Source: a virus
Virus record (IMG/VR): IMGVR_UViG_3300017730_000002
Coordinates: 1-64,000 of that record
Length of the DNA stretch: 64,000 nucleotides
Reading direction: 5' to 3' (one strand)
The number at the start of each line of letters is the position of its first letter. Positions within the stretch are counted from its first letter, which is position 1. Of the stretch, positions 49,549 through 56,813 are shown one piece after another. The notes beneath the pieces were generated by a model. It did no database searches. It was not told where the DNA came from and saw nothing but the letters and a program-made list of their open reading frames with translations. The translations under genes were made by a program, and so were the position numbers.

Positions 49549-49840
49549 AACATTGCAAGCAGCTGTCATCGTAACTAAAATAAGGAGAGTTTAATAGTCC
49601 TTCCTTAGACACTGCTTGCATCTTATTAACCTGTAACTGACCCTTGAGTTTTAATTAACTATAGTCTGCGGTGGCTATGAGGGTCAGAACAGGTTTTAGT
49701 CATTATATTTTAGTCGAATATATGCTTGTAGCAAATAACAAAGGAAGAATTTTAACCCATTTTTCCTTTGTTAGCTATATAATGGCAATTTTTTTATTGT
49801 TGCATAGCCAACATATGAAAATTTATTGCGTAATTAGTAT
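49549..49840 (+). ncRNA. cluster of structured non-coding elements
   Basis: Three perfect or near-perfect stems in 290 bp with no ORF. TGCAAGCAG/CTGCTTGCA is at 49554-49620. AACCTGT-aa-CTGACCCT (49628-49644) pairs with AGGGTCAG-a-ACAGGTT (49680-49695). AACAAAGGAA (49737-49746) pairs with TTCCTTTGTT (49763-49772). Long stems of this kind are unlikely by chance. Could be terminators, a small RNA or a regulatory leader for the 80-residue gene. Confidence 0.5.
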
Positions 49841-50083
49841 ATGAATTATCAGTTACCTAATGGAAAAGTTATCTATATCTCTATAGAGGAGTACTTATCC
49901 TTGACTGATGAAGATATCCAGCATCTTATAGCATTAGACTACGGTGATGTAATTACTAATCCCTTCAGTGGATCAGCAGTAGACACTAAAGGTAAAGTAG
50001 AACCAACAGAACCCAGAGAGTTTTTAGATACGGGTGATGATGGTGAAACCTTTCCAGATATAAATCTATCAGATTTATCTTAA
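49841..50083 (+). CDS. 80-residue acidic protein
   Basis: MNYQLPNGKVIYISIEEYLS, LTDEDIQHLIALDYGDVITN, then an acidic disordered tail ending GETFPDINLSDLS. Similar 'short loop plus tail' proteins occur in crAss-like replication modules (impression, not searched). The tip DINLSDLS is like ends of two early proteins here. Confidence 0.5.
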   Translation: MNYQLPNGKVIYISIEEYLSLTDEDIQHLIALDYGDVITNPFSGSAVDTKGKVEPTEPREFLDTGDDGETFPDINLSDLS

Positions 50084-50110
50084 TGTAATATGACTTATTA
50101 AAGTCCACTT

Positions 50111-50134
50111 ACTTGCATTTGGCAATGTGCAAGT
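50111..50134 (+). terminator. hairpin before the 159-residue gene
   Basis: ACTTGCA-tttggcaatg-TGCAAGT. No T run directly after it, so weak as a terminator. Followed by a (TTTA)n run at 50153-50181. Confidence 0.4.
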
Positions 50135-50152
50135 ATAGTATCTAGTTGCCCA

Positions 50153-50181
50153 ATTATTTATTTATTTATTTATTTATTTAT
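50153..50181 (+). repeat. TTTA tetranucleotide microsatellite
   Basis: About seven tandem TTTA units directly upstream of the 159-residue gene's leader. Slippage here could vary leader length. Confidence 0.8.
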
Positions 50182-50195
50182 CAAAACAATTCATT

Positions 50196-50675
50196 ATGAA
50201 TTCAAAAGTTAAAGTAGTAGCTAATGCTACAACAGGAGCGGTTGTTAATGTATCAGAGAACAACCCAGAGTATGGTTATATTAGATTAGAGCAAACTAAA
50301 GCTGTAATTGATGATAACGGATTTTTAAAGAATAGAAGTATTTCTACTTTATTGCAAGGTAATGTAGAAGACCTTAGATCTTTAGGATTTTTTGCAGGTC
50401 AAGAAGTTCCTGGTAAAATTTGCGTTCAAGAATCTTTAGAAGCATTTAGTTCTAAAAATCCTGAAAGAGATTTGAAAGTAGCGGGTGTTACAGGTATTGT
50501 ATGCAGACAAGGTGAGTCACCTATTTATCGCAAGACTGTTTATGATCCAACAGGTTCTAAAGTAGAATCTTTTGTTCAGCATGATAATGTTGCTGAGTTA
50601 AGAGCAGCATATGATGCTCAGAAAGCTACTAGTGAAGCTATTAAGCCTAATGCAGATTTCTCTATAGGAGGATAA
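50196..50675 (+). CDS. 159-residue beta-rich replication-module protein
   Basis: Beta-rich (KVKVVANATTGAVVNVSENN, GYIRLEQTKAVIDDNGFLKN, GKICVQESLEAFSSKNPERD), flexible C-terminus ending IKPNADFSIGG. OB-fold-like; an SSB or DNA-processing accessory is possible. The lack of a clear aromatic set makes this weak. Confidence 0.45.
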   Translation: MNSKVKVVANATTGAVVNVSENNPEYGYIRLEQTKAVIDDNGFLKNRSISTLLQGNVEDLRSLGFFAGQEVPGKICVQESLEAFSSKNPERDLKVAGVTGIVCRQGESPIYRKTVYDPTGSKVESFVQHDNVAELRAAYDAQKATSEAIKPNADFSIGG

Positions 50676-50696
50676 TAAATTTTAATGGTTACAGAT

Positions 50697-50722
50697 AAAG
50701 GGTCAGCAATGGCCCTTTTTCT
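50697..50722 (+). terminator. intrinsic terminator
   Basis: AAAGGG-tcagcaatgg-CCCTTT followed by TTCTATTT. It lies inside a longer frame that would otherwise start at 50685, which argues for the later start at 50754. Confidence 0.65.
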
Positions 50723-50753
50723 ATTTATGAATTTAATAAAAAACAAGTTGTAT

Positions 50754-51248
50754 ATGAGTTCGACTAAAAAACAAAAATTTGAGTACTCTGGAAAACTAGA
50801 AGAGTACCAGTTGTATAAGAAAAATACTTATACCAAATATGAAGCAGATCAATATTCACAATATCAAAACTTTCTTTATAAGAGAGCATTGTATGGTCTA
50901 AAGTCTTTACCAGCTGAAGAAGTAGCAAAGATGAGTAAGCAAAAGCAGATTAGAATACAAAGAGTTAACAGAAGAGCACAGCGTGTTCTTAATGAAGCAA
51001 AGCAAAGAAAAGTAATTAGTATTACTAATGGTTTATTTGCAAAATGGTTTCCTGATACAAAATTTACTAAGTTTATGCTTGGCAGTACTGAAACAGATTT
51101 CAAAGTAAGAAATACTCTAAATTTTAAAGATTTAAATATTGATAAACATGAAATAGTTCGTATATTTATTGAAGAAGGAATCTTAAGTTCAAACTTTTTA
51201 AGTTTAAGAAGAGATCCTAATCAGTTACCAAGATTAAAAAATGTATAG
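50754..51248 (+). CDS. 164-residue basic protein, unknown
   Basis: Start ATG 50754 after a terminator and the A-rich leader TTTAATAAAAAACAAG. Strongly basic and helical (MSSTKKQKFEYSGKLEEYQL, SKQKQIRIQRVNRRAQRVLN), with a second domain at FLSLRRDPNQLP. It could bind nucleic acid. Overlaps the next gene by 8 bp. Confidence 0.5.
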   Translation: MSSTKKQKFEYSGKLEEYQLYKKNTYTKYEADQYSQYQNFLYKRALYGLKSLPAEEVAKMSKQKQIRIQRVNRRAQRVLNEAKQRKVISITNGLFAKWFPDTKFTKFMLGSTETDFKVRNTLNFKDLNIDKHEIVRIFIEEGILSSNFLSLRRDPNQLPRLKNV

Positions 51249-51441
51249 AAACCAAGAATTATCAGAAATAGACCAAGAGTTTTATGATTTTACTAAAGAT
51301 TTTGATTTAGAAGATTGGAGAACGGTTAGAACTGAAGATTATTGGTGGGTAGAGACTCCTATTGGTACTAAAAGACCAAGGAGTACCTATGAAAAGCTTG
51401 ATTTAATTAGGCATTACGTTAATAAAGGAGTGCCAAAATGA
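51241..51441 (+). CDS. 66-residue protein, unknown
   Basis: MYRNQELSEIDQEFYDFTKD, FDLEDWRTVRTEDYWWVETP, then a basic helix. Overlaps genes on both sides. No family recognised. Confidence 0.45.
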   Translation: MYRNQELSEIDQEFYDFTKDFDLEDWRTVRTEDYWWVETPIGTKRPRSTYEKLDLIRHYVNKGVPK

Positions 51442-51845
51442 AACCAAAGTTAAAAGAATGTGACGGTTGTCAAAAGATGACTGTTATATGGAAGAATCAT
51501 GAGGGTAATAGATACTGTAAATATTGCTGGAGTTGCCACAAAAGCAGTACTAACAAGCCAAAGAAACCAAACAAGTCTGTTATCCCTCGTGTTTCTGCCA
51601 AAAGAAAGAAGAAAGATGCTGAGTATCTTAAGTTAAGAGAAAGATATCTTATTGACAATTCCCTATGTAAAGTTAAAGTTCAAGGATGCAGTAGTAATGC
51701 TACTGATGTTCATCATACATATGCAGGCAGTAACCGTGATGCTTTTTATTTGGTTCAAAGTACATGGATTCCTGTTTGCAGGAATTGTCATAACTGGATC
51801 CACGAGCATCCAGAAGAAGCAAGAATTATGAATTATTTAAAATGA
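51438..51845 (+). CDS. HNH-type endonuclease with N-terminal zinc ribbon (NinG-like context)
   Basis: 135 residues. Two CxxC pairs at the N-terminus (CDGCQK, CKYCWSC), a basic helical linker and an HNH core: TDVHHTYAGSNRD (the paired His), then CRNCHNWIHEHPEEARIMNY. HNH nucleases of this kind occur near NinG/Rap-like recombination genes in phages. Could resolve recombination or replication intermediates. Confidence 0.65.
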   Translation: MKPKLKECDGCQKMTVIWKNHEGNRYCKYCWSCHKSSTNKPKKPNKSVIPRVSAKRKKKDAEYLKLRERYLIDNSLCKVKVQGCSSNATDVHHTYAGSNRDAFYLVQSTWIPVCRNCHNWIHEHPEEARIMNYLK

Positions 51846-52210
51846 AGTATATGACAAGCATCGTATTAAGAACATTAACAAAAAAGTCAAAATTAGGAGT
51901 TTGGAAAATTACTGATACTATACAAAATTTACTTGATAGAAAAGATAAAAGAAATCTTGTACAAGCTTACTTTAAATTGACTACAATTAACTATACTGAT
52001 GATATTCTCGATGAATTAGGAATAACATCTAAATGGAAGATTAAAAAACCAGGAGCAAATAAAGATTTATATTATGAGTTTTTAAAGGCAAATAACTGGA
52101 GTAGTGAAATGACTAGTAAAAAAAGTAGAGGAGGTAGGGCTGATAAACTTAAAGGAAAGAATATTCTTTTATCAAAAAGTTCATTACAAAGTAAAAATCA
52201 CGGAAGATGA
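51842..52210 (+). CDS. 122-residue basic protein, unknown
   Basis: MKYMTSIVLRTLTKKSKLGV, then LLDRKDKRNLVQAYFKLTTI and a Lys/Ser-rich basic tail (KSRGGRADKLKGKNILLSKS). Overlaps the HNH gene by 4 bp. Nucleic-acid binding is suggested only by charge. Confidence 0.45.
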   Translation: MKYMTSIVLRTLTKKSKLGVWKITDTIQNLLDRKDKRNLVQAYFKLTTINYTDDILDELGITSKWKIKKPGANKDLYYEFLKANNWSSEMTSKKSRGGRADKLKGKNILLSKSSLQSKNHGR

Positions 52211-52458
52211 TACATCAAAAACAAGAAGCTAATACGAATTATCCAAAAGTAAAAGATGATGGGCAGAGATTAATAGATGCTCATTTAAAATTTGATTCAC
52301 CTTCTAAAAATGTAATAGGAGAAAAGTTGTACCCTAGAGAAGCATTGCAAGCAGCAATTGTAACAGCTAAAGAGTTAGCTAGTGCTACTGCAAAGGCTCA
52401 TTGGTATAAAGTGCTTACATATTTAGAAAATCAACAACAAATAAAATATGGTAGATAG
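52207..52458 (+). CDS. 83-residue protein, unknown
   Basis: MIHQKQEANTNYPKVKDDGQ, then a long helix (PREALQAAIVTAKELASATA). It overlaps the SNF2-like helicase start by 11 bp, so it may be an accessory subunit. No family recognised. Confidence 0.45.
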   Translation: MIHQKQEANTNYPKVKDDGQRLIDAHLKFDSPSKNVIGEKLYPREALQAAIVTAKELASATAKAHWYKVLTYLENQQQIKYGR

Positions 52459-53545
52459 AGATAAAGTACAAGCTGAAGCTCTAAAGAAAACTATAGGTAT
52501 TAACAGATGTGGTTTAGGATTGGCTACAGGTGTCGGTAAGACACTTGTAGCACTAAATCATCTGGAGAGTAACTATTCTCCATTGCTTAATATACTTGTA
52601 GTTGCACCAAAACTATCAATTTTTGATAGTTGGAGAGCAGAAGCAAGAAAATTTGATAAAGAAAAGTTATTGGTAAGAGCTACATTTACAACTTACTTAA
52701 GCTTAAATAAACAAAATCCCAAGGACTTTGATATTGTATATCTAGATGAATGCCATAGCTTATTAAATTCTCATAAAGAGTTTCTAAATGAGTATAATGG
52801 TAAGATTCTAGGTCTTACAGGCACACCGCCTAAATATCACAAATCTGAGAAAGGTGTGTTAGTAAATGAATTCTGTCCAATAGTATATGAATTTGTTACT
52901 GATAGTGCTGTAGATAATAATATTCTAAATGATTATCAGATAATTGTACATGAGCTTGAGTTAAGCACAAAGAATAATTATCTAGTAGAAATGAAGAATA
53001 AGAGTTTTAAGACTTCAGAACAAAAAAATTACGGTTATTGGTGTAACAGAATTGAAGCTGGTGCAGGGTCTATGCATATGCTGCGTATTATGAGAATGAA
53101 AGCTATGAAAGAATATCCCAGTAAAGAACAGTATGCTAAATTATTGTTTGAGAGTATTCAAGATAAATGCATAATGTTTGCTAATACCCAAGATCAAGCT
53201 GATAAATTATGTGAGCATAGCTATCATAGCAAGAATCCTGAATCTGAAGATAATCTTGAAATGTTTAAAGAAGGTACTATAAGTAAATTATCTTCTGTAA
53301 TGCAATTAAATGAAGGTGTAAACATTCCAAATTTAAGACAAGGAATTATTATGCATGCATATGGTAATGAAAGAAAGTCTGCTCAGAGGATAGGAAGGTT
53401 ACTGAGGCTTAATCCAGATGAAAAAGCTATAGTACATGTATTATGCTATAAACATACTGTAGATGAAAAATGGGTAAAGACTGCCTTAGAAGGTCTAGAT
53501 AGTTCCAAAATAGAATGGAAGAACTACAATGTTAACCTGGGTTAG
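52448..53545 (+). CDS. SNF2-like superfamily II helicase
   Basis: 365 residues. Motif I GLATGVGKT (about 24-32), motif II YLDECHS (about 98-104), motif III LTGTPP (123-128) and motif VI QRIGRLLR (about 316-323) identify an SF2 helicase/translocase. The DECH box and size match the SNF2 helicase conserved in crAss-like replication modules. Likely used in replication restart or recombination. A Phe/Tyr-rich insertion lies between the two RecA-like halves. Confidence 0.8.
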   Translation: MVDRDKVQAEALKKTIGINRCGLGLATGVGKTLVALNHLESNYSPLLNILVVAPKLSIFDSWRAEARKFDKEKLLVRATFTTYLSLNKQNPKDFDIVYLDECHSLLNSHKEFLNEYNGKILGLTGTPPKYHKSEKGVLVNEFCPIVYEFVTDSAVDNNILNDYQIIVHELELSTKNNYLVEMKNKSFKTSEQKNYGYWCNRIEAGAGSMHMLRIMRMKAMKEYPSKEQYAKLLFESIQDKCIMFANTQDQADKLCEHSYHSKNPESEDNLEMFKEGTISKLSSVMQLNEGVNIPNLRQGIIMHAYGNERKSAQRIGRLLRLNPDEKAIVHVLCYKHTVDEKWVKTALEGLDSSKIEWKNYNVNLG

Positions 53546-53582
53546 ATAGCTATTATCTGCCCAAAAATTAGTATATTATTAT

Positions 53583-53837
53583 ATGGGTGAAGCTAAAACA
53601 CATAAGGTTATTTTGTATAATGATGACATACTCAGTTTTGATTATGTCACAGCATGCTTGATGGAGATATGTAATCATACACCTATTCAAGCAGAACAAT
53701 GTGCCCTTACAGCACATAATAATGGTAAAGTAACTATTATTTCTGGAGATTTTGATGAAATGTACAAAGTATTAGAAACACTGACCATGGTAAGTGTTGA
53801 AGTAGATATAGAAGCATATGAAAGCAATTTGTATTGA
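53583..53837 (+). CDS. ClpS-like N-degron adaptor
   Basis: 84 residues. KVILYNDDILSFDYV contains the NDD motif (residues 13-15) and ALTAHNNGK (His45) the second binding-pocket segment. The order and spacing follow bacterial ClpS, the adaptor that feeds N-degron proteins to ClpAP. The N-terminal extension is short. A phage version could redirect host ClpAP or protect phage proteins. A TATATTA box lies 11 bp upstream. Confidence 0.65.
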   Translation: MGEAKTHKVILYNDDILSFDYVTACLMEICNHTPIQAEQCALTAHNNGKVTIISGDFDEMYKVLETLTMVSVEVDIEAYESNLY

Positions 53838-54159
53838 CAGTAGTAACAAGCCAGAAAACATTTCAGAATATGAATGGGTGGAAGAAGGTCGTGTATATAC
53901 TATTACTGAAGTAGTAGAAATGGGTTTGCAAAACGGTAAACTAGGAATTGCCTTAGAAGAAATACAGCTTACAGATGCTTCTGCTCCTTACAAGTATTAT
54001 TCTTTAGAAAGATTTTTATTAGTTCCTGAAAACTTAAGCATTAAGCTTAAAGAACTAAGTGATGAGGATATGAGAGATTGGCAAGAATCCAGTCTTAAAA
54101 CTATAGCTAAAGAAATAGATGCATATGAAGAAGATGCAGATTTGACAAATTCAATTTAA
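53818..54159 (+). CDS. 113-residue protein, unknown
   Basis: MKAICIDSSNKPENISEYEW, SH3-like beta core (EGRVYTITEVVEMG; YKYYSLERFLLVP), acidic C-terminus. Coupled to the ClpS-like gene by a 20-bp overlap. I recognise it as a recurring small phage protein without known function. Confidence 0.45.
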   Translation: MKAICIDSSNKPENISEYEWVEEGRVYTITEVVEMGLQNGKLGIALEEIQLTDASAPYKYYSLERFLLVPENLSIKLKELSDEDMRDWQESSLKTIAKEIDAYEEDADLTNSI

Positions 54160-54173
54160 TTAACAAACAATTT

Positions 54174-54353
54174 ATGGGAGAAAGAATCTTTGAGGGATCA
54201 ATGATTCTGTTGGTAATATACTTTATAGTATCACAATGTATGGTATTATACTTTTGGTATTTACTTGCACAGAATCACGATTTCTTATACACATTATTTA
54301 TTGGGCCAGTTATAGCAGAGTATAAAGGTTTGCTATGGCCGTTTTTTATTTAA
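54174..54353 (+). CDS. 59-residue two-helix membrane protein
   Basis: ATG 54174. Two hydrophobic segments (SMILLVIYFIVSQCMVLYFW and FLYTLFIGPVIAEYKGLLWP) with little else. Leader ends AATTAACAAACAATTT, matching neighbours. Unknown role. Confidence 0.45.
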   Translation: MGERIFEGSMILLVIYFIVSQCMVLYFWYLLAQNHDFLYTLFIGPVIAEYKGLLWPFFI

Positions 54354-54356
54354 AAT

Positions 54357-54836
54357 ATGCAAGATTACACAGACAAAGATGTACTACTAGCTCTTAAAAA
54401 AGTTATTCCTAGAGTTAGAACAAGAAAAAGAAGTTATTTAGATAAACGTAATTATCTAATATCTATATTGTATTATAAGTTTGAATATACTGAGGAGAAG
54501 ATCTCTAGTATGTTTAAGCTCACATGTGATCCTATGGACAGATCATCAGTATCACATGCTAAAAAACAACCAGGGAACTTTTCTAAAAATGAAGATGTAA
54601 AGTTTTTAATTCATACAGAAGAGCTTGTAAAAGAGTTTCCGTTTAATGTTCCTGAAGTAATTACAGAGGGTATAGAAAAGAATTTATATATACCCATGAG
54701 TTTAAAACAACATAGACGTATTACAACTTATTGTGAAAAGCATAACTATAGACAGAATCAAGCTATTAGAAAATTGCTAGACAGTGCTCTTAAAATTGAT
54801 GAAAGTGATTATACAGTAAGATTAGTAAAAGAATAG
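54357..54836 (+). CDS. protein with DnaA-domain-IV-like HTH and a second DNA-binding segment
   Basis: 159 residues. RNYLISILYYKFEYTEEKIS and DRSSVSHAKKQ resemble the C-terminal DnaA helix-turn-helix (DxRSxVxHA). The second half (IPMSLKQHRRITTYCEKHNY, RQNQAIRKLLDSAL) resembles a ribbon-helix-helix or arc-type domain. Candidate origin-binding or regulatory protein for replication. Confidence 0.5.
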   Translation: MQDYTDKDVLLALKKVIPRVRTRKRSYLDKRNYLISILYYKFEYTEEKISSMFKLTCDPMDRSSVSHAKKQPGNFSKNEDVKFLIHTEELVKEFPFNVPEVITEGIEKNLYIPMSLKQHRRITTYCEKHNYRQNQAIRKLLDSALKIDESDYTVRLVKE

Positions 54837-54838
54837 TT

Positions 54839-55054
54839 ATGGGACATATGAAAAATTTATACATAGATATATGTAATGCAAATGATGGTGTTCTTCCAAA
54901 AGAACTTACCATAGAAGATGCAAATAGAATGCATGAGTGGAAAATATTTAATTGGACAGAGTATGTACAGAAATTTGATAAGGAAATTAAAGACAAGAAA
55001 TTTGACATCATCACTGATACGCGAGAAAATAAGAAAGAAGAAGAATTATTCTAG
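54839..55054 (+). CDS. 71-residue protein, unknown
   Basis: Start ATG 54839 (MGHMKNLYIDI). Contains FDKEIKDKKFDIITDTRENK. Acidic/basic helix. Lies between a putative DNA-binding protein and the radical-SAM gene. No family recognised. Confidence 0.45.
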   Translation: MGHMKNLYIDICNANDGVLPKELTIEDANRMHEWKIFNWTEYVQKFDKEIKDKKFDIITDTRENKKEEELF

Positions 55055-55062
55055 AGTAAACA

Positions 55063-55905
55063 ATGAGTGCGGAAATTAAGCATCAAAATACTAAAACCCT
55101 AGTTACCAAAGACAATAATAATAGTGCAAATTGCATAGCTCCTAACCTAGTATATGGTTGTTTTGGAGGCTGTGTAGATACCTATTGTTATATGTCCAGG
55201 TATAATGGTCATAGAGTATTTGTAAATGAGAATGTAGATGATATATTTAACTCTGTTGTAGAGTGGGAGAAAGGTTTTACCAAGGTCCCTGATCAGCAGG
55301 ATCCAATATATACCATGGTAGATGTTGCATGTAATACTGATTTAGTGCTAATGCAGCGTTATTTACCTGAACCATTGATAGATTATCTCAAAAGATATGA
55401 TAATCACCCTACCTTGAATTCAACTATGGCAACTAAGTATCCTAGTTTGTTGAAACTTGACGTCAAAAAGTTCAACAAAAAACCAAGGGTAAGAGTTAGT
55501 CTTATGCCACAAAGGTTTGCAGACGTGTTGGAGCCTAAGATGCAAAAGGTTGCAAGAAGGATTCCTGAGATCAATAGACTTAAAGACCTTGGGTGGGAAG
55601 TGCACGTTAACTATAGTCCTCTTGTTTTCTACAAGAAATGGAAAGAAGACTACAGTGAGTTGTTTAAGATGGTAAAGGATGCAGCAGGAGTAAATAAATG
55701 TGAGGTAATTGCATTAACTAATCATGCTAATCAAATGGCAAGGTCTTCTGATGCGGCCAGAGAATTAATGAGCCTTAGCTATGAAGTAAAAAATAGCTCA
55801 GGTGTTATGAGGTATCCTTTGAAACATAAAACAAGGTTACTTGAGGAGTTTAAAGAACTATACTCACAGTACTTTGATTTAGACACAATAAGGTATATTT
55901 TCTAA
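55063..55905 (+). CDS. SPL-like radical-SAM protein
   Basis: 280 residues. YGCFGGCVDTYCYMSRYN places three Cys as C33-x3-C37-x4-C42, the radical-SAM cluster motif in a spacing one longer than the usual CX3CX2C of spore photoproduct lyase. RVRVSLMPQRFADV, VHVNYSPLVFYKKW and SLSYEVKNSSGVMRY resemble SPL segments. Likely repairs DNA photodamage or a related radical reaction. The unusual Cys spacing makes cluster function uncertain. Confidence 0.65.
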   Translation: MSAEIKHQNTKTLVTKDNNNSANCIAPNLVYGCFGGCVDTYCYMSRYNGHRVFVNENVDDIFNSVVEWEKGFTKVPDQQDPIYTMVDVACNTDLVLMQRYLPEPLIDYLKRYDNHPTLNSTMATKYPSLLKLDVKKFNKKPRVRVSLMPQRFADVLEPKMQKVARRIPEINRLKDLGWEVHVNYSPLVFYKKWKEDYSELFKMVKDAAGVNKCEVIALTNHANQMARSSDAARELMSLSYEVKNSSGVMRYPLKHKTRLLEEFKELYSQYFDLDTIRYIF

Positions 55906-55931
55906 GTTTATTAAGTTTATTAAGTTTATTA
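55906..55931 (+). repeat. three TAAGTTTAT direct repeats
   Basis: Three tandem copies of TAAGTTTAT directly after the SPL-like stop, ahead of a structured RNA element. Confidence 0.8.
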
Positions 55932-56049
55932 GTGCTGCTGATGTACACAGTTCTGGATTAGGTCGTGATAAGATATACGTAATGTGAATCCTAGTAGCTC
56001 AAAATACCTGAAATATAGGTGGCGGGGCCTAAAGTTAAAGCACTAATAA
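55926..56049 (+). ncRNA. structured RNA element closed by an 11-bp stem
   Basis: TTATTAGTGCT (55926-55936) pairs perfectly with AGCACTAATAA (56039-56049). Inside, GGATT pairs with AATCC around CGT/ACG, and ACCT pairs with AGGT, giving a three-way junction. 124 nt, ends 4 bp before the tRNA. No ORF. Function unknown; a processed leader or regulatory RNA is possible. Confidence 0.55.
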
Positions 56050-56052
56050 TTT

Positions 56053-56126
56053 GCACCCATAGCTCAGATGGATAGAGCAACTGCCTTCTAAGCAGTAGGT
56101 CTTAGGTTCGACTCCTAATGGGTGTA
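56053..56126 (+). tRNA. tRNA-Arg (anticodon UCU)
   Basis: Complete cloverleaf: acceptor GCACCCA/TGGGTGT (first pair G-U), D-arm GCTC/GAGC, anticodon stem ACTGC/GCAGT with loop CTTCTAA (anticodon TCT at 56087-56089), T-arm TTAGG-TTCGACT-CCTAA. CCA is not encoded. It reads AGA, the commonest Arg codon in this AT-rich genome. The only tRNA I found. Confidence 0.95.
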
Positions 56127-56127
56127 C

Positions 56128-56411
56128 TAAGGGTGTTACTCCACAACGGCAATGTTATGTTAAGGTCTAGGAAGTGTAGTAGAGGTGAGCTTGAAAACGT
56201 AACAGTTACAAGTTGAATTCTCTTGTTCAAGCATGGAGACAGATGAGCAACCCGCGGGGGAAATGGAGGCAAAGTGTATTGACCTATTTGGTAATAGAAT
56301 AGGCATAGAGCCGAATACACAGTATTATACTAACATGGAAGTAAACGTCTATGGAAAAAGATTTGTGAAAGCAACTAGGTGGAGGTAAGTGCTCTAGTAT
56401 AATACTACCCT
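56128..56411 (+). ncRNA. structured non-coding element downstream of the tRNA
   Basis: No ORF over about 280 bp. AGTATTATACTA (56321-56332) pairs perfectly with TAGTATAATACT (56395-56406), followed by ACCCTTTTT. Within the preceding part, TGTATT pairs with AATACA, CCTATT with AATAGG and TTGAA with TTCAA. Together with the pre-tRNA element this is about 480 nt of structured RNA around the tRNA. Confidence 0.5.
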
Positions 56412-56425
56412 TTTTATTAATTTTT

Positions 56426-56560
56426 ATGAGTATGAATGAAGCATATGATTTACTGAGAGATTTAGAAATATTAATTCGTGATGGTAAAGACATCAAGAAA
56501 CAATTAATACTTATTGCAAGTATTAGAATATTAATGAAAGAAGCTGAAAATGGGAACTAA
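56426..56560 (+). CDS. 44-residue helical protein
   Basis: MSMNEAYDLLRDLEILIRDG, then a second helix (KQLILIASIRILMKEAENGN). Overlaps the next gene by an 11-bp junction. Unknown. Confidence 0.4.
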   Translation: MSMNEAYDLLRDLEILIRDGKDIKKQLILIASIRILMKEAENGN

Positions 56561-56648
56561 TATAGCAGATTGGATGGAGCATTGGGATCATTTTGATAGA
56601 GATTTGTATATAGCTTATCTTATAGCAAAACAAAATAAAGATGAGTAA
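56550..56648 (+). CDS. 32-residue acidic micro-protein
   Basis: MGTNIADWMEHWDHFDRDLY, AYLIAKQNKDE. It overlaps genes on both sides; coupling supports translation. No function known. Confidence 0.35.
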   Translation: MGTNIADWMEHWDHFDRDLYIAYLIAKQNKDE

Positions 56649-56793
56649 GTCAAGGTATAAAATGCCATGGGGTAAATATAAAGGAAAGTCATTAAGTGAT
56701 ATACCTTTTAATTACCTAAGATGGTTATCTGAACAAGATTATAGCCCAAAACAAGTGAAAGCTTGGGTAAAAAGACATAAAGATTTTATTTAA
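56641..56793 (+). CDS. DUF3820-like small protein
   Basis: 50 residues. MPWGKYKGKSLSDIPFNYLR then WLSEQ matches the MPFGKYKGxxLxDIPxxYLxWL signature of DUF3820 (a putative quorum-sensing-regulated virulence-factor family), here lacking anything else. Role in phages unknown. Confidence 0.7.
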   Translation: MSKSRYKMPWGKYKGKSLSDIPFNYLRWLSEQDYSPKQVKAWVKRHKDFI

Positions 56794-56813
56794 TAAATTA
56801 AAAACCAAAAAAG

